Below are positions 40,486-49,171 of a stretch of 64,000 nt of DNA, piece by piece (position 1 is the first letter of the stretch; every line of letters begins with the position of its first letter). Source of the stretch: Henriciella sp045287255 (GTDB lineage Bacteria > Pseudomonadota > Alphaproteobacteria > Caulobacterales > Hyphomonadaceae); assembly GCF_045287255.1 (NCBI RefSeq), contig NZ_CP137142.1:868001-932000 (forward strand), read 5' to 3'. Made by a program: the position numbers and the translations under genes. The notes under the pieces are model-generated. The model was not told where the DNA came from. It did not search any database and saw nothing but the letters and a program-made list of their open reading frames with translations.

Positions 40486-41912
40486 TCAGCGCTGATCACG
40501 CGGCCAGGGTTGAGAATACCATTCGGGTCGAGCGCGCGTTTGATCGCGATCATGGCCTCGGTTGCTGCTTTAGGGCGGATCGCAGCAAGCTCATCGCGCT
40601 TGAGACGGCCGACACCATGCTCGGCGCTGATCGAACCGTCATGCTGCATGGCGCAGGCATGAACCGCCTCGACAATTGCTTTGGCTTTACTGCCAAGGCT
40701 TGGTGTTTCGACATCCGCTGGTTCGCAGGCCGAATAGTGTAAATTGCCGTCCCCGACATGACCGAAAGCAACGATTTCGGCTTCAGGCGCGATGGTTTTG
40801 ACGGCGGCTTCGCTGGCAATAAGAAAATCCGGGATGCGTGAGACGGGGACAGACACGTCATGATTGATTGAAGTACCGAAAGCACGTTTGCAGAGCGGAA
40901 TGGACTCCCGGATGGCCCAAAAGGCATTGGCCTGGGACAGGCTCTCCGCGATGACAGCATCGGCAGCGAGCCCTATCTCAAAGGCCTCCTCAAGCGCGCT
41001 TTCAAGCAATGCGCGCGCATGATCTTCGCGGGTCATAGAAATCTCACACAGAACGCGCCATGGCAGCTCGGATGGATTAGGATCACGTGTATCCGGCATT
41101 TCCTGACAAACCATATCGATGGCGTTGGCTGGGATCATTTCGAAACTGGTGACGGTATCTCCGGCATGTTTGCGGACAAGGGCGAGCAGTTTGATAATAT
41201 CGTCCGGGCTTTCACAGCTGATCCATGATGAGGCGCGCTGGACCTTCGGAAACAGCTTCAATGTCGCGGCGGTAATGATGCCAAGCGTGCCCTCGGCCCC
41301 GGCGAACAGGTGCTTCAGGTCATAGCCGGTATTGTTTTTGCGCAGGCCCGAGAGGCCGTCCCAAATTTCCCCATTCGGCAGAACCACTTCGAGGCCCAAG
41401 ATCAGGTCCCGCATCATGCCATAACGCAGGACGGCCACACCGCCCGCATTGGTCGAAATGAGACCACCAATCGTAGCAGTCCCTTGTGAGCCAAGCGAGA
41501 GCGGGAAGAGGCGGTCAGCGTCATCAGCGGCTTGCTGGGCGTTTACAAGCGGCGCGCCCGCTTCAATGGTTAGGGAGTTATTGAACGGATCAGTATCGCG
41601 TACCGCCTGCATCCGGCGCAAGTTAAGCGTGATCTCGCCGTGTGGGGTTCCTGCGTCAACCAGGCCAGTATTCCCACCTTGCGGTGTGATCGCGACGTGA
41701 TGGGCGTTACAGAGCTTGATGAGTTCAGAAGCTTCCTGGGTCGAGGCTGGCATCGCAACAGCCGGTGTCCGACCGCTATAGGTGCCGCGCCAGGGCGTTG
41801 CGGCCGCTTCACATAAATCTGCATCTGTGTGCCAGCCTTTCGGTCCGAGCAAGGCTTTGGCCGCTTGCTCAAAAGCGGCAGGCAGGGCGAGGGTGGCGGC
41901 AGTATCTGGCAT
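40482..41912 (-). CDS. FAD-binding oxidoreductase (D-2-hydroxy acid/glycolate dehydrogenase type)
   Basis: This 476-residue flavoenzyme has the FAD-binding PQGGNTGLVDAG and GGLISTNAGG motifs of the FAD_binding_4 (p-cresol methylhydroxylase-like) superfamily and a C-terminal FAD-linked oxidase domain with SISAEHGVG. It resembles D-lactate, glycolate or D-2-hydroxyglutarate dehydrogenases. GGAG precedes ATG 41912. The precise 2-hydroxy acid is unknown. Confidence 0.9.
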   Translation of the reverse strand: MPDTAATLALPAAFEQAAKALLGPKGWHTDADLCEAAATPWRGTYSGRTPAVAMPASTQEASELIKLCNAHHVAITPQGGNTGLVDAGTPHGEITLNLRRMQAVRDTDPFNNSLTIEAGAPLVNAQQAADDADRLFPLSLGSQGTATIGGLISTNAGGVAVLRYGMMRDLILGLEVVLPNGEIWDGLSGLRKNNTGYDLKHLFAGAEGTLGIITAATLKLFPKVQRASSWISCESPDDIIKLLALVRKHAGDTVTSFEMIPANAIDMVCQEMPDTRDPNPSELPWRVLCEISMTREDHARALLESALEEAFEIGLAADAVIAESLSQANAFWAIRESIPLCKRAFGTSINHDVSVPVSRIPDFLIASEAAVKTIAPEAEIVAFGHVGDGNLHYSACEPADVETPSLGSKAKAIVEAVHACAMQHDGSISAEHGVGRLKRDELAAIRPKAATEAMIAIKRALDPNGILNPGRVISAD

Positions 41913-42011
41913 GATCAGCTCCAATCACGGACGGCTATAGAAGGACATTAACACGAAGGACTGTCGCAGGAGAATGAGACGAAAGGTATACGCATTTCGC
42001 CCAAGGCCGCT

Positions 42012-42947
42012 TTAGCGCGAGGCCGCACGGATCAGGCGATCATTGATCGCTTCGCCTAGTCCATCCTCTGGAATTGGGGAGACTGCGATCCTGCTATGGG
42101 TTTGGTCAAGCTGACGCAGCATGAAGAACAGGTTGCTGGCCGCTTCGGCAAGGTTACCGCTCGGGGAAAGATTTAGCGTGGCCTTAACCGGACCAAACCC
42201 TAAAACGGCCTCATCGGCATCAGGGGCGGTCACGTTTAACCGCAACCGCGCTTTTGGGGCGTAGTGGCGCAGAAGTTGTCCAGGCGATACTGGAGCATCC
42301 GCATTGTTTTCCGGACGGACCAGCCCTGGCCAGATGGCTTCAATCTCTGCTGCTGACAAGCTGCCAGGGCGCAGTAAAGCCGGGTGGTGGCCGCGCGCAT
42401 CAATGATGGTTGATTCAACGCCGCTTTCGCATGGGCCGCCATCCAGAATAAGATCCACGCGCTCCCCCATATCATTGGCAACATGATCGGCGCGTGTTGG
42501 GCTGATCTTGCCAGACGGATTGGCGGAAGGGGCGACCAGGGGGCCACCAAAAACGGTGAGAAGGGCTCGGGCTACGCCGTGGGCTGGGCAGCGCAGGGCA
42601 ATTGAGTTGAGACCGGCGCGGGCAATATCACTGACCGTGGACGTGCCTTCAAGGTCTACCACCAGCGTCAGTGGACCGGGCCAAAACGCCTGCGCAAGGG
42701 CTGCGGCTTGTTTGGAAAATACGCCCTGCTTGCGCGCCATCTCCATATCGGCGACATGCGCGATCAGGGGATTAAACCGGGGGCGCCCTTTGGCTTCATA
42801 CAAGCGGACAATTGCCTGCGCATTCGTTGCATCAGCAGCAAGTCCATAAACGGTTTCCGTGGGCATTGCGACCAACCCGCCAGCGCGCAGAATATTTGCG
42901 GCTTTGGCAATGTTTTCTGGTGTCGGTTGCAGGATAGGCGCGGTCAT
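42012..42947 (-). CDS. L-threonylcarbamoyladenylate synthase (Sua5 type)
   Basis: This 311-residue enzyme has the YrdC domain (about residues 1-200: GGLVAMPTETVYGLAADA, FNPLIAHV, APSANPSG) and the Sua5 C-terminal domain that ends near 305. It makes threonylcarbamoyl-AMP for the t6A modification of tRNA together with TsaBDE. The signature KxR/SxN set looks normal. It is a single-gene unit beside a dehydrogenase with no functional link. Confidence 0.95.
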   Translation of the reverse strand: MTAPILQPTPENIAKAANILRAGGLVAMPTETVYGLAADATNAQAIVRLYEAKGRPRFNPLIAHVADMEMARKQGVFSKQAAALAQAFWPGPLTLVVDLEGTSTVSDIARAGLNSIALRCPAHGVARALLTVFGGPLVAPSANPSGKISPTRADHVANDMGERVDLILDGGPCESGVESTIIDARGHHPALLRPGSLSAAEIEAIWPGLVRPENNADAPVSPGQLLRHYAPKARLRLNVTAPDADEAVLGFGPVKATLNLSPSGNLAEAASNLFFMLRQLDQTHSRIAVSPIPEDGLGEAINDRLIRAASR

Positions 42948-43104
42948 GGCCTGCCCTTAGCACCGCGCGCCGCACACGCCTAGTTTCTGCACTGTTAGCT
43001 GTCGTTTACGCAGTCTGTTCATAGGCCATCAACCTTAATGGCTTAGCCTATGACATTAACCAAATTGCCATAAGGCTGCCGCCTTTTCAGGAGACACAGC
43101 TTAG

Positions 43105-43830
43105 ATGTCTGTTGCGCTTGCTTTCTTGTTTCCGCTCGTGACCGGATCCGGTCCGATGGATCAGGCTTTGCGCGCAACTGAAGCCCCGCCAACCCTGCGG
43201 GCTGCTTTCATGGTCGAGATGACGTCGGACACGGCACGACGCGTCTTGCGGTTTGATCCGCGCCTCCCCCCAAATGAACGTTGGCAACTGGTTGAAGCCA
43301 GTGGCGAAGATGGCGCATTGGATGATGCGGCTGCGGCCTGGGGTGCGGAAATCGCGCCGGATGGCCGCTTGTTTCCCGATGATTTGCGCGCGAGCCTGGG
43401 GCAGATGGTTGAGGTGGAAGACCTCGGTACAGCATGGCGCGTGCGGTTCGATCATGTCCCATCAGAGAATGATAGTGAGCTGGATGTCTGGGCGGTGCGC
43501 CAGCTTGAGGCCGAAGCCTGGCTGGAGCCGGTCGACGGGGCGTTCCTGCGCCTGAATTATGTTTTGCCCGCGCCTGTGCGCGGCCCGGATGGTGGGCGCC
43601 TGACCCGTTTCAAACAATCCTACTTGCTGGAGACCGATCCGGTCTGGGGTTTGAGTTATGTTTCACGGTATAGCCTGTCCTTTGAGGCCAAGGCCGCGTT
43701 TCGCACTATTCGCCGGGATTATGACGCGGTGATCAGCGACGCGACCTTCTTCTTTGCCAGCAGTGAAGCTGAGCGGCAATTTGTCGAAGCGCTGGAGGAA
43801 GGCACTGGTCTGGCGATCGCCGAGCGCTAA
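43105..43830 (+). CDS. Hypothetical exported protein
   Basis: I do not recognise this 241-residue protein. It begins with a short hydrophobic stretch (about residues 1-16) that could be a signal peptide, although its cut site is not clear. The rest is acidic and predicted to be beta-rich, with the pattern of a periplasmic binding-like fold but no motif. It lies ten bases before the DUF1489 gene on the same strand, so the two probably form an operon. Confidence 0.6.
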   Translation: MSVALAFLFPLVTGSGPMDQALRATEAPPTLRAAFMVEMTSDTARRVLRFDPRLPPNERWQLVEASGEDGALDDAAAAWGAEIAPDGRLFPDDLRASLGQMVEVEDLGTAWRVRFDHVPSENDSELDVWAVRQLEAEAWLEPVDGAFLRLNYVLPAPVRGPDGGRLTRFKQSYLLETDPVWGLSYVSRYSLSFEAKAAFRTIRRDYDAVISDATFFFASSEAERQFVEALEEGTGLAIAER

Positions 43831-43839
43831 ACTTGGCGT

Positions 43840-44256
43840 ATGACGATTCACATGGTGAAGCTCTGCGTTGGCGCGGATGATATCAAGGACCTTCAGGACT
43901 GGCAGAACCGCTTGCTGAAAACGCATGAGCGCCCGTTTCACCAAACCCGTATGGTGCCCAAGCGTGGGGCTGAACTGGCTGATGGTGGCTCCATCTATTG
44001 GGTTATCAAAGGCTTGATTCAGGTCCGCCAACCTATCTTTGAGGTGCGGGAGATAACCGATCGCGGTGGCCGTAAAGCATGTGAGTTGATTTTTGATCCG
44101 CAACTTTTTCCGGTTGAGCCTATGCCGAAGCGGCCTTTTCAGGGCTGGCGTTACCTGAAACCGGAGGATGCACCTGCTGACTTGAAAGCAGGTAGCGGGA
44201 CGATTGAGCTCCCTTCGGCCTTACGCGCACAGCTGCGCGAAGCCGGGGTCTGGTGA
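43840..44256 (+). CDS. DUF1489 family protein
   Basis: This 138-residue protein belongs to DUF1489, a widespread alphaproteobacterial family of unknown role. The conserved stretch HMVKLCVGADDIKDLQDWQ, TRMVPKR and GGSIYWVIKG are all present. No enzyme motif is known. It is the second gene of a two-gene unit and ends three bases before the converging amidase. Confidence 0.85.
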   Translation: MTIHMVKLCVGADDIKDLQDWQNRLLKTHERPFHQTRMVPKRGAELADGGSIYWVIKGLIQVRQPIFEVREITDRGGRKACELIFDPQLFPVEPMPKRPFQGWRYLKPEDAPADLKAGSGTIELPSALRAQLREAGVW

Positions 44257-44259
44257 GGC

Positions 44260-45693
44260 TTAGCCAACCCAGACGGGTGGACGGCGATGCGTCCACGGAG
44301 CCGCGCGTTCGAGTTGGCCCGCCAGAGCATAAAGCAAGCGCTCCTGACCACATTTTGCCCCGAACATCATACCGAGTGGCAAATTGTCATCGGTCCAGTG
44401 CAGGGGGACCGACATGGCGGGTGATCCGATTTGATTGAACACAGCGCACCATGGCGCGAACGTTGTAACCGCCTCTCCATAGGCATCGAAATCGGTCGGG
44501 TTGAGCGAAAGGACGCCGAGCTTTTCAGGTTTGCGAGACAGGGTCGGGGACAGGGTGAGGTCAAACCCGCCAACATCCATGAAATGATCGAAGACAATCC
44601 CGGCGGTGATTGAAGCCTGATTGGCCTTCATCAACTCCGCCATTGGGATGGTGTTACCGAACTCCACAAAGCGCGCGGTGACGGGTTCCATATCGTCGGG
44701 GTCGAGTTTGCGGCCAAGCATTTCGCCGCGTATTTCCATGATCATCGCCATGGCGGCGCTGATCGTCATCATGATACCTTTACCAAGCGCTTCACCGTCA
44801 ATCTGCGGGCCAGCCTCGACGACAGTGTGACCCAAGTCTTCAAGCAATTTACGTGTTGCATCTATTCCGGCTTGCGCATCGGCATCAGGCTGCGTGCCAT
44901 TTGGTGCGGTGGTCCAGAGCGCGATCTTCAAGGGTCTTGGATCATTGTCTAGGGCGCTCAGGAAACTCGCCTCTGGTGGTGGGGCGACATAGCGCGATCC
45001 AGTTTCCGGGCCATGTGTGAGGTCAAGCAAGGCAGCGCTATCGCGCACGGAGCGGGAAACGACATGATTAACCGATTGGCCATTCCAGCCCTCGGTTGTG
45101 AGCGGCCCCGTGGGTGTGCGGCCGCGCGAGGGTTTCATTCCGAAAAGACCTGTACAGGCCGCTGGAATACGGATGGAGCCGCCACCATCGCTGGCATGGG
45201 CGACGGGGATAACCCCTGCCGCAACAGAGGCTGATGCGCCCCCGGATGAGCCGCCAGAGGTGCGGCTTGTGTCCCAGGGATTGCGTGTCTGCCCGAATAG
45301 CTGGCTCTCAGTAGTCGTGGTCAGACCGAACTCAGGCGTGGTGGTCTGACCAAAGAGGCTAAGACCTGCCTCGCGGTAACGGGTGGCCAATACGCCGTCA
45401 TAATCAGGGCGGTTATCCTTAAAGGCTTTGGAGCCATTGGTGAGCGGGGCACCCTTGATGGCAACACCCAGATCCTTCACGGCAAAGGGCACACCCTTGA
45501 ACGGACCATCCGGCAGGCCATCATCAATCGCCTCTTGTGCCATCTCAGGGAACAGAGCGGAGAAACAGTTCAGTTCGGCTTGAGCCTTTTCAGCACGTTG
45601 CATGGCGGCACTCAGAAGCTCACTTGGTGTGACCTGTTTCGTGCGAACCAGTTGTGCCAGTCCCAGCGCATCGTATTGATCGTACTCGTTCAT
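44260..45693 (-). CDS. Amidase signature family protein
   Basis: This 477-residue hydrolase has the amidase Ser-cisSer-Lys triad: Lys73 (FAVKDLG), and the GGSSGG loop with both serines near 150. Such enzymes hydrolyse amides, for example in nylon-oligomer, indole-acetamide or aryl-amide breakdown. GGGAG precedes ATG 45693; the frame is open to 45756. An operator-like palindrome lies between this gene and the divergent SRPBCC gene. Confidence 0.9.
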   Translation of the reverse strand: MNEYDQYDALGLAQLVRTKQVTPSELLSAAMQRAEKAQAELNCFSALFPEMAQEAIDDGLPDGPFKGVPFAVKDLGVAIKGAPLTNGSKAFKDNRPDYDGVLATRYREAGLSLFGQTTTPEFGLTTTTESQLFGQTRNPWDTSRTSGGSSGGASASVAAGVIPVAHASDGGGSIRIPAACTGLFGMKPSRGRTPTGPLTTEGWNGQSVNHVVSRSVRDSAALLDLTHGPETGSRYVAPPPEASFLSALDNDPRPLKIALWTTAPNGTQPDADAQAGIDATRKLLEDLGHTVVEAGPQIDGEALGKGIMMTISAAMAMIMEIRGEMLGRKLDPDDMEPVTARFVEFGNTIPMAELMKANQASITAGIVFDHFMDVGGFDLTLSPTLSRKPEKLGVLSLNPTDFDAYGEAVTTFAPWCAVFNQIGSPAMSVPLHWTDDNLPLGMMFGAKCGQERLLYALAGQLERAAPWTHRRPPVWVG

Positions 45694-45800
45694 ATTGGTC
45701 TCCCGTAATTCTGAGAGAATGAGCGCAAATGACTCTGAAGGGAAGGGGAGGCGCAACCAGATTGATCACAAGTTGCCTCGGCAAAGTGTTGTTCTGCCTC

Positions 45801-45817
45801 TAGGTCAATTTGACCTA
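45801..45817. promoter_or_regulatory. Perfect palindrome TAGGTCAA-T-TTGACCTA
   Basis: An exact 17-base palindrome with eight-base arms lies 108 bases before the amidase start and 50 bases before the divergent SRPBCC gene. Its form (GTCA...TGAC) suits a GntR/MarR-type repressor; no such gene is beside it. Confidence 0.55.
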
Positions 45818-45866
45818 TAGCGCTGCGATTGAATAATTACAAACTGGTGCATGTAAAGGAAATTGC

Positions 45867-46889
45867 ATGCTTCGGCGTCTAAAAGCCCTCTTTCTCGCGA
45901 GCGCGTCAGGACTTGGCGTGACACTCGGTCTGGTGTTCGCCATGTCCCTGATGGTGTTTTATTTTGATCAGAATAGCTATGGTGAAGGGCGAGCTTTTGT
46001 TTCGGCTGGTCAGTTTTCCGTCACAATCACTATGTTGATGGGCATTCCATACATGTTTGGGGCGGTGATCTCGCTGCTCTCTGACCCTGACGGCGACAAG
46101 CCGTTTTCGCACAGCTTATCGACCACCTTTTACGTTTATCTCGGTTTGATGGCGATTGGTTTTCTTGTCTTGCGAGAGGCCGTGATATGCATGGTGATAG
46201 CTGCGCCGGTCCTGCTCCCGTTTGTGGCAATCGGCATTGCAAGCATGCGTTACTTTCTAGCGCGCAATATGAAGCGGGGCAGCGTTGCGCAGGGCAGTTT
46301 CCTTCTCCTGCCACTCGCGCTGCTGACATTTGAAGCGAGTGTTTCGCCGACGCCGGAGCGGGTTACTGTGCAACGCGAGATCGTCATTGACGCGCCGCCG
46401 GAAGTCGTCTGGCCGCTGCTTCTATCCATGCCAGACATCAACGAGGAAGAGGGGCATTGGACCTTTACCCAAAGCGTGATGGGGGTGCCAAGACCTGTTT
46501 CTGCAGAGGTGAAGGGCGAAGGAGTTGGGGCGGTTCGCGCAGCCTATTGGCAAAACCAGGTGTATTTTGAAGAGCACATTATCGAATGGGACGCTGGCCG
46601 CGCTATGCGTTGGAGCTTCGCTTTTCCCGATGACAGCGTCGCGCGCTACACCGATGCTAAGATCGGTCCCGATACTATACATATGCGCATTTTCGACGGT
46701 GGGTATCGGATTGAGCCAATGCATGACGGGCGTACACGCTTGATACTCGATACCCGCTATGATCTCAGCAATCATCTCTCGATATATGCGAAATTATGGG
46801 GTGAGGTGCTGCTCGGCGATATTCTCGGCAATGTCTTGGTGATCGTGAAGGATCGCGCTGAGGCGAGTAAGTCGTCGCCGCTTCAATAA
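45867..46889 (+). CDS. Membrane protein with C-terminal SRPBCC/START-like domain
   Basis: This 340-residue protein has about four membrane helices in residues 8-150 and then a polyketide-cyclase/START-like (SRPBCC) domain (about 170-330, beginning REIVIDAPPEVVWPLL), a hydrophobic-ligand fold. The AT-rich promoter patch and palindrome upstream point to local control. The ligand and role are unknown; a transport or lipid-binding function is only a guess. Confidence 0.75.
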   Translation: MLRRLKALFLASASGLGVTLGLVFAMSLMVFYFDQNSYGEGRAFVSAGQFSVTITMLMGIPYMFGAVISLLSDPDGDKPFSHSLSTTFYVYLGLMAIGFLVLREAVICMVIAAPVLLPFVAIGIASMRYFLARNMKRGSVAQGSFLLLPLALLTFEASVSPTPERVTVQREIVIDAPPEVVWPLLLSMPDINEEEGHWTFTQSVMGVPRPVSAEVKGEGVGAVRAAYWQNQVYFEEHIIEWDAGRAMRWSFAFPDDSVARYTDAKIGPDTIHMRIFDGGYRIEPMHDGRTRLILDTRYDLSNHLSIYAKLWGEVLLGDILGNVLVIVKDRAEASKSSPLQ

Positions 46890-46944
46890 AGCCTTTGAAA
46901 TTCCGATGGTGAAATATCTGAGTCGGAAATTGTATTAGGCAAAG

Positions 46945-46992
46945 CCCCTGCCGGGGCAATCTTCGTCTAGTTTTGATCCTGTGGATCAAAAC
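46945..46992. terminator. Bidirectional terminator between converging genes
   Basis: GTTTTGATCC (46970-46979) pairs exactly with GGATCAAAAC (46983-46992) around a three-base loop; a GC hairpin (GCCCC-TGCC-GGGGC, 46944-46957) precedes it. They separate the SRPBCC gene from the methylmalonyl-CoA mutase gene. Confidence 0.7.
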
Positions 46993-47016
46993 TTTCGCTC
47001 CGCGAACCGACTTCGA

Positions 47017-49170
47017 TTACTCCGCCGCCTGTATGCCGTCATCCCCATCCAGCGCTTCCAGCATCGCGACGGCGCTGTCGGCGATGACAGTGCCCGGTGG
47101 GAAGATGGCGACGGCGCCAGCGGCGTAGAGCGCGTCAAAGTCCTGCGGCGGGATCACCCCGCCCACAATAATCTGCGTCGCCGCCGCGCCTTCATTGCCG
47201 AGGGCGCGTTTCAGCTCTGGCACGAGCGTCAGGTGCCCGGCGGCGAGCGATGAGGCTGCGACAATATCCACCCCAGCAGCGCGAGCATCCCGAGCAGCTT
47301 CTTCCGGCGTTTGGAAGAGGGGGCCGATTTCAACTTCCCAACCCAGATCCATCAGGGCCGAGGCGACGACTTTCTGGCCGCGATCATGGCCGTCCTGTCC
47401 CATTTTCGCGATATAGATTTTCGGCTTGCGGCCATTCTTGTTGATAAAGGCCTGCGCCATATCGGCGGCCTGTTTGGCGCGGTCATTGGTTTTGACGCCA
47501 GCGCCATAAACACCCTTGATCGAGCGGATCACCGCCTTGTGGCGGCCTTGGCTGCGTTCAACCGCTTCAGAGATTTCGCCGACCGTGGCCTTGGCGCGGG
47601 CAGCATCGACGGCGAGGGCCAGCAAGTTGCCTTCCGTGCCCGCAGCCGCTGTTGCGATGGCATCGAGTTTGGCATCGACTTCGGCCTGGCTGCGATCAGA
47701 TTTCAGGCGCGCGAGCTTGTCGAGTTGCATACGGCGTACCGTGGCATTGTCGACCTTCAGAACCGGCACGTCCTCTTCCTCATCGAGGAGGAATTTATTT
47801 ACGCCAACAACGGTTTGCTGGCCGCTATCGATGCGGGCCTGTGTATTGGCAGCGGCTTCTTCAATCCGCAGCTTCGGAATGCCTTCCTCGATCGCTTTGC
47901 GCATGCCGCCAAGCTTTTCGACTTCGGCAATATGCTCCAGCGCTTTAGCGGCGAGATCATGGGTCAGGCGCTCAACGTAGTAGGAGCCACCCCATGGGTC
48001 GATGGTCTGGGCCGCGCCACCTTCCTGTTGCAGGAAGAGCTGTGTATTTCGGGCGATCCGGGCCGAGAAATCGGTCGGCAGGGCGAGTGCCTCGTCAAAT
48101 GCATTGGTGTGTAGACTCTGGGTCTGACCACCCGCCGCCGCGATGGCCTCCAGGCAGGTGCGTACGACATTATTGTAGACATCCTGCGCGGTGAGGGACC
48201 AGCCGGAGGTCTGGCTATGGGTGCGTAGGGAAATGGATTTGGCATTCTTCGGGTTGAACTCCTGACTGACCAGCTTGGCCCAGATCAGGCGTGCGGCGCG
48301 CATCTTGGCGACTTCCATGAACGTATTCATGCCGATGGCCCAGAAGAAGGACAGGCGCGGGGCAAACGCATCAACATCAAGGCCCGCGGCAACACCCGCG
48401 CGAATATATTCGATGCCATCGGCAAGCGTATAGGCGAGTTCAAGATCAGCCGTCGCACCGGCTTCCTGCATATGGTAGCCGGAGATCGAGATGGAGTTGA
48501 ATTTCGGCATATTCTGCGAGGTGTAGGCGAAGATGTCCGAAATGATCCGCATGCTCGGTTTGGGCGGATAGATATAGGTGTTGCGCACCATGAACTCTTT
48601 CAGGATGTCGTTCTGAATGGTTCCGGCAAGTTTGTCCGGTGAAACGCCCTGCTCTTCAGCCGCAACAATGTAGAGCGCCAGAATGGGCAGGACTGCGCCA
48701 TTCATCGTCATCGAGACCGACATCTTGTCGAGCGGGATGCCAGAGAACAGCGTGCGCATGTCATAGATGCTATCGATGGCGACGCCTGCCATGCCGACAT
48801 CACCCGAGACGCGGACATGATCACTGTCATACCCGCGGTGGGTGGCGAGATCGAAGGCGACGGAGAGACCTTTCTGGCCCGCTGCGAGGTTACGGCGATA
48901 GAAGGCGTTGGAGTCCTCAGCCGTAGAGAAACCCGCATACTGGCGGATCGTCCACGGACGCTGGGTATACATGGTCGGGTAGGGGCCACGACCAAATGGC
49001 GCGAGGCCGGGATAATCATCAAGATAGTCGAGGCCCGCCGTATCCGCTGCGCTATAGGCGCTGGCGAGTTTGATGCCTTCCGGGGTATCCAGTGTGCGCT
49101 CGCGCGAGCTCGTGGTTGAGGTTGTCGGCGTGCCGAGGTCGAGTTTGGTGAAATCTGGGAACGTGGTCAT
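47017..49170 (-). CDS. mutB: Methylmalonyl-CoA mutase large (catalytic) subunit
   Basis: This 717-residue subunit catalyses the adenosylcobalamin-dependent conversion of methylmalonyl-CoA to succinyl-CoA. The substrate barrel (about residues 60-420) contains RPWTIRQYAGF and the C-terminal B12 domain has GQDGHDRGQKV with the lower-ligand His and later the S and GG positions. It lies one base after the small-subunit stop. No epimerase or MeaB chaperone gene is in the window, so propionyl-CoA handling must be completed elsewhere. Confidence 0.97.
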   Translation of the reverse strand: MTTFPDFTKLDLGTPTTSTTSSRERTLDTPEGIKLASAYSAADTAGLDYLDDYPGLAPFGRGPYPTMYTQRPWTIRQYAGFSTAEDSNAFYRRNLAAGQKGLSVAFDLATHRGYDSDHVRVSGDVGMAGVAIDSIYDMRTLFSGIPLDKMSVSMTMNGAVLPILALYIVAAEEQGVSPDKLAGTIQNDILKEFMVRNTYIYPPKPSMRIISDIFAYTSQNMPKFNSISISGYHMQEAGATADLELAYTLADGIEYIRAGVAAGLDVDAFAPRLSFFWAIGMNTFMEVAKMRAARLIWAKLVSQEFNPKNAKSISLRTHSQTSGWSLTAQDVYNNVVRTCLEAIAAAGGQTQSLHTNAFDEALALPTDFSARIARNTQLFLQQEGGAAQTIDPWGGSYYVERLTHDLAAKALEHIAEVEKLGGMRKAIEEGIPKLRIEEAAANTQARIDSGQQTVVGVNKFLLDEEEDVPVLKVDNATVRRMQLDKLARLKSDRSQAEVDAKLDAIATAAAGTEGNLLALAVDAARAKATVGEISEAVERSQGRHKAVIRSIKGVYGAGVKTNDRAKQAADMAQAFINKNGRKPKIYIAKMGQDGHDRGQKVVASALMDLGWEVEIGPLFQTPEEAARDARAAGVDIVAASSLAAGHLTLVPELKRALGNEGAAATQIIVGGVIPPQDFDALYAAGAVAIFPPGTVIADSAVAMLEALDGDDGIQAAE

Positions 49171-49171
49171 T

